A stretch of 11,017 nt of DNA from JAWXCH01 sp034440595 (GTDB taxonomy: Bacteria > Planctomycetota > Planctomycetia > Pirellulales > JALHPA01): contig JAWXCH010000388.1 in NCBI GenBank assembly GCA_034440595.1, positions 1 to 11,017 on the forward strand, written 5' to 3'. A program made the translations under genes and the position numbers. Position 1 is the stretch's first letter; each line of letters starts with the position of its first letter. Positions 7,131 through 11,017 of this stretch are shown piece after piece. The notes beneath the pieces were generated by a model. The model was not told where the DNA came from. It searched no databases and worked only from the letters and a program-made list of their open reading frames with translations.

Positions 7131-7436
7131 TTAGCCGTGAAAAACGGTCTTGGGTCGCGTTTCCTGCATCAGGTTGAGTACCTGCATCATGTCGTAGGCG
7201 GTTAACTCGCACAGCAGTTCGGTGACCTTGGCATGTAGGGCCGGAGGCAACTGCGGCTCGACTTCGCGCATCAAATCGATCAAACGCTGTTCCTGTGCTT
7301 CCAGCTCATGGGTGTCCACTTGTCCGTCGGCAACTGCGATGAGAAACGAGTCGAGCTTACGGGCTTGCTCTGCGATGATCGAAGTTTCGGAGTTTTCGTC
7401 AAACCACTTGCTTTGAAAGGGGGCTGAACCGCTCAT
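7131..7436 (-). CDS. Small acidic all-helical protein, weakly TerB-like (101 aa)
   Basis: I do not recognise this gene with certainty. The protein is acidic, predicted almost wholly helical, and has no signal peptide or membrane segment. The stretch FLIAVADGQVDTHELEAQE (31-49) has the pattern helix-ADG-x-V-D-x-x-E, which recalls the loop of TerB-like helical domains or the second half of an EF-hand (Asp37, Gly38, Asp41, Glu44). The first acidic positions of a true EF-hand are missing. It lies 108 bp downstream of the AAA ATPase gene on the same strand, so it could be the third gene of the pspA operon or a separate unit. It converges with the phosphatase gene across 12 bp. No good Shine-Dalgarno is visible at ATG 7436. 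Coding status is supported by the clean helical pattern and by filling the gap between the flanking genes. Confidence 0.7.
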   Translation of the reverse strand: MSGSAPFQSKWFDENSETSIIAEQARKLDSFLIAVADGQVDTHELEAQEQRLIDLMREVEPQLPPALHAKVTELLCELTAYDMMQVLNLMQETRPKTVFHG

Positions 7437-7544
7437 AGTTTATTCCGATGCTGTGAAGGTTGATGTTATTGTAGTAGTTCGATTGTTCGGCGAATTATTC
7501 GACTGAATTGCTCAAAAGGGTAGCCACTGCCGGAACTTTTGCCC

Positions 7545-9329
7545 CTAGCCATCCTCAAGCAACTGCCGGATGGCCACCATTCGCTCTTGCAGCCGACTGC
7601 GGCCATCTGGTTTTTGCACCTTTTCACGCCACTCGTCCGGCAGAAAACTGAGCTGTGTGCATTCGAGCACGGCCGCCAGATCCTGCAGCTCCTTTTCCAA
7701 TCCCTGCGCTGATGGAATAAACTCGGCCAGCGATTGTTCCAGGTCGGCCTTCGTGATGTCTGATCGGCCCGCGGTGAACGACTGCCGTTTGGCACTGAGT
7801 ACAATGCTTTCAATATCCGCACCGCTCAGTTTTCGTTTTAGATCGACCGCGGGAACGTCCTCTGGCTTGAGTGGTATTTTGCTTTTCTTGGCCATCGCCA
7901 AAAACATTGCATGAACGCTAGCTTCATCGTGAGGATAAAACAGCGGAATGTGGACCTCGGCGCGCCCCTGACGTTTCAAATCGATCGGCAGCAGGTCAGG
8001 CCGGCTGGTCAGCAGCATCCAGATAATCTGCCCGCGATAGCGTGTATTGCCCATCTGGCTGGCAATCATCGAAAACACACGCGCCGATGTGCCGCTATCG
8101 CCGCTGGACTGACGGTTACCAAGCGTGGCGTCTGCTTCGTCGACAATGACCAGCACCGGGCCGAGAGACCGCAGTACGGTCAGTACCTGTTCCAGGTTCC
8201 CTTCGGTCTCACCGACATATTTGGAGCGAAAATTGCGCAGTGAGACGCACGGGATGCCGACAGAGCCAGCATAACATTCGGCCAAAAATGTCTTGCCGGT
8301 GCCGACAGGCCCGCAGATGAGGTAGCCCATCGGGGCCGTCTCGGACTCCCCCTTCTGAATGGCAGCGGCGTCTTGTTTGAGGCGTTCGATCGCTGTGTCG
8401 TGACCAATCACCAGATCGAGTGTGTGCCCCGGCTCGACAAACTCGACCAATCCCTGACACTGCCGCTCGATCATCGATTTCTTAAGCTGGCGAAATCGCT
8501 TGGAGTCGAGCCGCCGCGAAGTTCGCGCTGCCTGTGCCAGAATGACATTCAGATTGGTCAGGCTCAGCCCGTTGGAGAGCTTGGCCAGTTGCTCGACGGT
8601 GAAATCCGTCAGTCGCTTGATGTCTTCGTCTTTTGTACTGTGCTGGATGTAGTGTTCGCGGACTTTTTGGTCTGGCAACGAAATCTCAATCGTCGCCACA
8701 TGCGGGCTATGCAGCAGGCGATCGTTGATCTCGGACAGCTTGTCGGCAATCAGACAAAAGCAGTTGTTGACACGTTTGATGTGCGGATTCTGTGCCCAGT
8801 GCAGAAACCGGACCAACCTTGAACCATTGCCGCGCGACAGACTGTCGAGGTCTCCGGCGGGAACCAGGTACTGCGCGTAGTCGAAAACGAGCGAGACGCT
8901 CTTCCGCTGGGCCGGTTCTTCAATCAAGTTGCGTTCGACAAATGCGTCCAGGCCCAGAAGCACTTTGTCCGGCTCGCGCGGCCAGGTGAGTGGCTCTCCC
9001 CAGCGGCTGGTGAGGCTCTGCATCATCTGTTGCAGGCGACGCGAATCGCTACCGGCCAAGGCTCGCAGCCCGCGGCTGAGGTCGTAGCTGAGGACGATGT
9101 CCCACTTGCCAAATAACTGTTCGGCCAGAAATTCGGAGAGACTGCAATAGCGAGTGGAGTTCTCGCCGGGACACTCGATCAGGTCATGCACGTTGCCGTG
9201 CAGGACGAACATCGAGGTCGTGCCGGAAAAGTACAGGTCGGCCAACTCGCGTGCCCAGCCGGGGTACCATTCTGGTAGCGGCTCGCGTGCATCCGGTTTT
9301 GTAACAGCGTTTGGCTCTTCGTGCAGCAT
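7545..9329 (-). CDS. Tandem AAA ATPase, one degenerate and one active domain, next to pspA (594 aa)
   Basis: The C-terminal half (about 300-545) is a classic-clade AAA domain. Walker A is GPVGTGKT (340-347) and Walker B is VLVIVDEAD with Asp397 and Glu398. The pore-loop segment SKYVGETEGN (369-378) has aromatic Tyr371. Arg453 and Arg456 sit at the arginine-finger positions. The sensor 2 region is LSGADIESI (501-509). Sensor 1 reads TSRPD where p97-like proteins have TNRPD, so Asn is replaced by Ser442. The N-terminal half (about 24-275) looks like a degenerate AAA domain: FVLHGNVHDL (41-50) sits where a P-loop would be but lacks GKT, and SLVFDYAQYL (146-155) mimics Walker B. The cell role is probably ATP-driven remodelling of a protein partner, most plausibly the PspA polymer encoded 50 bp upstream. 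There is no membrane segment. It may be related to Ycf46-type ATPases. Confidence 0.9.
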   Translation of the reverse strand: MLHEEPNAVTKPDAREPLPEWYPGWARELADLYFSGTTSMFVLHGNVHDLIECPGENSTRYCSLSEFLAEQLFGKWDIVLSYDLSRGLRALAGSDSRRLQQMMQSLTSRWGEPLTWPREPDKVLLGLDAFVERNLIEEPAQRKSVSLVFDYAQYLVPAGDLDSLSRGNGSRLVRFLHWAQNPHIKRVNNCFCLIADKLSEINDRLLHSPHVATIEISLPDQKVREHYIQHSTKDEDIKRLTDFTVEQLAKLSNGLSLTNLNVILAQAARTSRRLDSKRFRQLKKSMIERQCQGLVEFVEPGHTLDLVIGHDTAIERLKQDAAAIQKGESETAPMGYLICGPVGTGKTFLAECYAGSVGIPCVSLRNFRSKYVGETEGNLEQVLTVLRSLGPVLVIVDEADATLGNRQSSGDSGTSARVFSMIASQMGNTRYRGQIIWMLLTSRPDLLPIDLKRQGRAEVHIPLFYPHDEASVHAMFLAMAKKSKIPLKPEDVPAVDLKRKLSGADIESIVLSAKRQSFTAGRSDITKADLEQSLAEFIPSAQGLEKELQDLAAVLECTQLSFLPDEWREKVQKPDGRSRLQERMVAIRQLLEDG

Positions 9330-9379
9330 TTTCGGGGTTGCGATCCAGTGGCCTAGCTAAACAAGAGGAATCGCGCGGA

Positions 9380-10132
9380 TCAGCCGTCGGTCTGTTTTGT
9401 CTTGGTGGCAGGGCCAAGATCCTTTTGCGTCTCGCTGACGGCAGAAGTCTCTGGCGTGACCAATCCCATTTGAATTTCGAATTCGCGAAGTGCCTGGTCT
9501 CCCATATGTTTCTCCATGGCCTGCTCGCGCTGGATATCGACAATGCCGTCGCTGGAAAGGTCGGCGGCGACGCGGACCTTGGCGCGGTTGAGGCCGATCT
9601 TGTCCTGAATGACTTGTTCGATCTGGCCAAAATCGGTCGTCACGTCAAAGTTGAAGCTGGTGGCCAGTTTGGCCATCTCGGCCTCGGCGCGACTCATCTT
9701 CAACTCGGCATCGTACTTGGCAATTTTCTCGCGTACGTCGCCCAGCTTCTTGGTGGCATGCTTGATCTTGGAGACGTTGTTGCCATAGGCCTCTTCGTGC
9801 AGCTTGAGCTGGCCTTCGTTTTCGGCCATTTCGTTTCTGGCCTTGGCCAGTTCGAGCGCGAACCGAGCGGCCGTCTCGCGGTCACCGGCCGAGAGGTAGG
9901 CCTTGATCTTGGCTTCCAACGAATTGACATGTTGCTTGTCGTTGGCCACCTGGCGGCTGACTCGCTCGACCAGAGCGCGGTATTGTTCCAGTCCTTCGCG
10001 TCCTTCTTTCAGTTGATTGACGGCCAGATCGTATTCGTATTGCATTTGAGCAATCGGATCCGCAGTCCAAAAGAAATTGGCCACTTTGTTCATCTGCGCC
10101 TTCAAGGTTCGCCACATTTTGCCAATGATCAT
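9380..10132 (-). CDS. pspA: PspA/IM30 (Vipp1) family membrane-stress protein
   Basis: PspA/IM30 proteins bind damaged or stressed cytoplasmic membrane and form ESCRT-III-like rods and rings. The 250-residue protein starts with an amphipathic helix (1-21, Lys/Arg on one face, Ile/Met/Trp/Phe on the other), followed by the family hallmark DP (25-26) at the beginning of the long helical hairpin. Coiled-coil helices run to about residue 160, with the typical GDRETAARFALELA segment at 83-96. A shorter helix around 167-180 and a further helix (about 199-223) precede a polar, Thr/Lys-rich tail of about 25 residues that is longer than in E. coli PspA. GGAG at a spacing of 5 supports the start. It is the first gene of a likely operon with the AAA ATPase. 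Family call is firm; the symbol pspA rather than vipp1 is by convention. Confidence 0.92.
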   Translation of the reverse strand: MIIGKMWRTLKAQMNKVANFFWTADPIAQMQYEYDLAVNQLKEGREGLEQYRALVERVSRQVANDKQHVNSLEAKIKAYLSAGDRETAARFALELAKARNEMAENEGQLKLHEEAYGNNVSKIKHATKKLGDVREKIAKYDAELKMSRAEAEMAKLATSFNFDVTTDFGQIEQVIQDKIGLNRAKVRVAADLSSDGIVDIQREQAMEKHMGDQALREFEIQMGLVTPETSAVSETQKDLGPATKTKQTDG

Positions 10133-10137
10133 CGCGG

Positions 10138-10141
10138 CTCC
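10138..10141 (-). promoter_or_regulatory. Shine-Dalgarno site of pspA
   Basis: On the minus strand GGAG is followed by five bases (CCGCG) and the ATG at 10132. It decides this start, and it contrasts with the AAA ATPase gene, whose ATG at 9329 has no such site. Confidence 0.6.
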
Positions 10142-10677
10142 AAGGTATCTGTTGTGAGTAGGGAAATGATTCGGTTCTGTAGATGCTGTTTGGCGACCAC
10201 AACAAGATAAGTGTAGTTCGCCGATGCCCTACGACTATTGAAAAACCCGATGACGAAGACAACCGCTGCGATAGGATCCCCTGGTTGACATCGCACAAAT
10301 TGCCCCACCGGTTCGGTTACTCGACAATGGTATACCGCCAAGGTTCTTCAGGTCTGTATAGCCCCATCGGGGCGGGCTGTCAAATGAAGCCAAGCTGACT
10401 TGAAATAGTTTGAGAGAGTACGCAAAACACTCCGGTTGGTTGTAGAGAAAATGTAGCTCTGAGAGCGATTTCTTACCAGGTGTCTGGTCGATAGGAAGTG
10501 AAGTTTAGGCCCGCGTTGGGGAACTGCTGTATTTGCCAAAATAATACGCCGCATGCGCACTATTTCATGGAGTGTGAATGCCCAGTTCACTGATCAAACA
10601 GGGGGATTTCGTCGATATTTTACCATTACCTAAACCTGCACAGAGAGGTAAGATATAAGGGTCGAATCGTCCTTGCT

Positions 10678-10701
10678 GAAAGCCTGTCGGCCGCTGGCTT
10701 T
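10678..10701 (+). repeat. Inverted repeat in the sucA leader
   Basis: AAAGCC pairs with GGCTTT across a 12-nt loop that contains the palindrome CGGCCG. The 6-bp stem ends one base before the GGGAG site of the possible leader peptide, so it could affect access to that site. The role is not shown. Confidence 0.3.
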
Positions 10702-10712
10702 GGGAGAGTCTT

Positions 10713-10745
10713 ATGGACCGACGAACCAGGACGGTTATTTTTTGA
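10713..10745 (+). CDS. Possible 10-residue leader peptide upstream of sucA
   Basis: ATG 10713 opens a frame of ten codons, MDRRTRTVIF, ending at TGA 10743-10745. GGGAG at 10702-10706 lies 6 nt before the ATG, a better ribosome binding site than that of sucA itself. The stop codon overlaps the GAGG that serves sucA, 13 bases before the sucA ATG, which is a layout that would permit translational coupling or attenuation. Such short frames are frequent by chance, so this is tentative. Confidence 0.25.
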   Translation: MDRRTRTVIF

Positions 10746-10747
10746 GG
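10744..10747 (+). promoter_or_regulatory. Shine-Dalgarno site of sucA
   Basis: GAGG lies 11 nt before ATG 10759, a slightly long spacing. It supports this start, and no in-frame ATG or GTG occurs in the preceding 60 bases. Confidence 0.45.
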
Positions 10748-10758
10748 ATTTTGAACGG

Positions 10759-11017
10759 ATGGAAGAGTCGCCGCAGGGGCTCGACAGCTTAAGCTTGTCG
10801 TTTGTCGAAGGATTGTACTCGGACTATCTTCGCAATGCCGAGAGTGTCTCGCCGGACTGGCGTAGCTACTTTGAGGAAACACTGCGCACTAACACCAATG
10901 GAGCGGCGCACTCCAACGGTCACGGTTTTCAGACCGGACCAAGCTTTAGCCCCCCCAGCTTATTCAGTCCGCCACGTGTCGCACTGGCAGAAATAGATCC
11001 GGCCGCCAACGAATCGA
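10759..11017 (+). CDS. sucA: 2-oxoglutarate dehydrogenase E1 component, N-terminal fragment (3'-truncated)
   Basis: SucA is the thiamine-diphosphate-dependent E1 decarboxylase of the 2-oxoglutarate dehydrogenase complex in the TCA cycle. Only the first 86 codons are inside the window, and the frame is open at the end. Residues 9-42 match the E1 N-terminal helical domain that docks to E2, with SFVEGLYSDYLRNAESVSPDW (14-34) followed by RSYFEE, the counterpart of the E. coli YIEQLYEDFL...DANWRSTF region. Residues about 43-86 are a Ser/Pro/Asn-rich linker before the catalytic part. Catalytic and thiamine-binding residues lie outside the window. Identification rests on this N-terminal domain only, but the pattern is distinctive. 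Genes for E2 or E3 cannot be seen. Confidence 0.88.
   Translation, partial: MEESPQGLDSLSLSFVEGLYSDYLRNAESVSPDWRSYFEETLRTNTNGAAHSNGHGFQTGPSFSPPSLFSPPRVALAEIDPAANES

Larger units (their letters stand above)
10133..10758. other. Divergent intergenic region between pspA and sucA
   Basis: This 626-bp spacer is lower in GC than the flanking genes and must carry the promoters of pspA (-) and sucA (+). I find no convincing gene; the open frames crossing it have no family features or protein-like composition. It holds a small GC hairpin at 10361-10373 (GCCCC-atc-GGGGC, no T-tract), an AAAGCC/GGCTTT inverted repeat at 10678-10701 and a possible leader peptide at 10713-10745. A TTGACA at 10285-10290 has no matching -10. 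TAAGATATAA near 10649-10658 is a possible -10 for sucA, without a good -35. Confidence 0.6.

Noticed and set aside
7123..7136. Small hairpin GGCTA-CATT-TAGCC between the convergent phosphatase and 101-aa genes as a terminator
   Set aside because: The stem is only 5 bp, overlaps the stop codon region and has no T-tract on either strand.
8373..8822. A 149-codon plus-strand frame inside the AAA gene
   Set aside because: It is antisense to the ATPase coding sequence with no independent signals.
9311..10210. A 299-codon open frame on the plus strand opposite pspA
   Set aside because: It is antisense to a clear PspA and reads as a low-complexity mirror (Leu/Val/Gly/His-rich) typical of the opposite strand of a GC-rich coiled-coil gene.
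10285..10290. TTGACA as a -35 box
   Set aside because: No -10-like sequence lies 16-18 bp downstream on the plus strand.
10361..10373. GCCCC-atc-GGGGC hairpin as a terminator
   Set aside because: It lies between divergent genes, has a short stem and no T-tract.
10348..10590. An 80-codon minus-strand frame in the pspA-sucA spacer
   Set aside because: Composition is not protein-like, there is no ribosome site, and no family resemblance was seen.
10655..10675. A T-loop-like GGTCGAATC suggesting a tRNA
   Set aside because: No acceptor stem, D-arm or anticodon arm could be built around it.
10802..10996. A 64-codon plus-strand frame near the window end
   Set aside because: It is a shifted frame inside the start of sucA, whose own frame matches the E1 N-terminal domain.

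Overview
The window reads as a stretch of chromosomal housekeeping DNA, probably from a planctomycete and most likely a Pirellulales-type bacterium. This is an inference. It rests on the character of the conserved proteins (a UvrA with a long extra C-terminal region, a CBM9-like protein, a thioredoxin-protease fusion, and PspA beside a tandem AAA protein), on weak or absent Shine-Dalgarno sites at most starts, and on short GTGCCACTGGC-type palindromes that I recall from such genomes. No phage, plasmid, insertion-sequence, CRISPR or RNA gene was recognised.

Layout, left to right. (1) The 3' part of uvrA (+) ends at 1481. After the normal UvrA C-terminus it carries about 358 extra residues that contain an internally duplicated module. 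(2) A 172-bp gap holds a pair of nested palindromes in inverted orientation, resembling a REP/BIME element. (3) A 216-residue CBM9/DOMON-like protein (+) converges on (4) metG (-), a methionyl-tRNA synthetase with a fused C-terminal tRNA-binding domain. (5) A 413-bp divergent spacer contains several inverted repeats. (6) A secreted thioredoxin-like plus trypsin-like protease fusion (+) is followed by (7) a histidine-phosphatase (+). (8) On the minus strand a likely operon runs pspA, then a tandem-AAA ATPase, then possibly a 101-residue helical protein. (9) A 626-bp divergent spacer leads to (10) the first 86 codons of sucA (2-oxoglutarate dehydrogenase E1, +), cut by the window end.

Most of the genes are unrelated in function. 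The exception is the minus-strand cluster at 7131-10132. PspA/IM30 proteins are bacterial relatives of ESCRT-III membrane-remodelling polymers. The adjacent ATPase has one intact classic AAA domain, with a pore-loop aromatic and two arginines at the arginine-finger positions, behind an N-terminal domain that looks like a degenerate AAA module. The pair therefore resembles an ESCRT-III/Vps4 arrangement, a polymer plus a possible disassembly motor, and is the best candidate for a poorly described system here. The second candidate is the duplicated module fused to UvrA.
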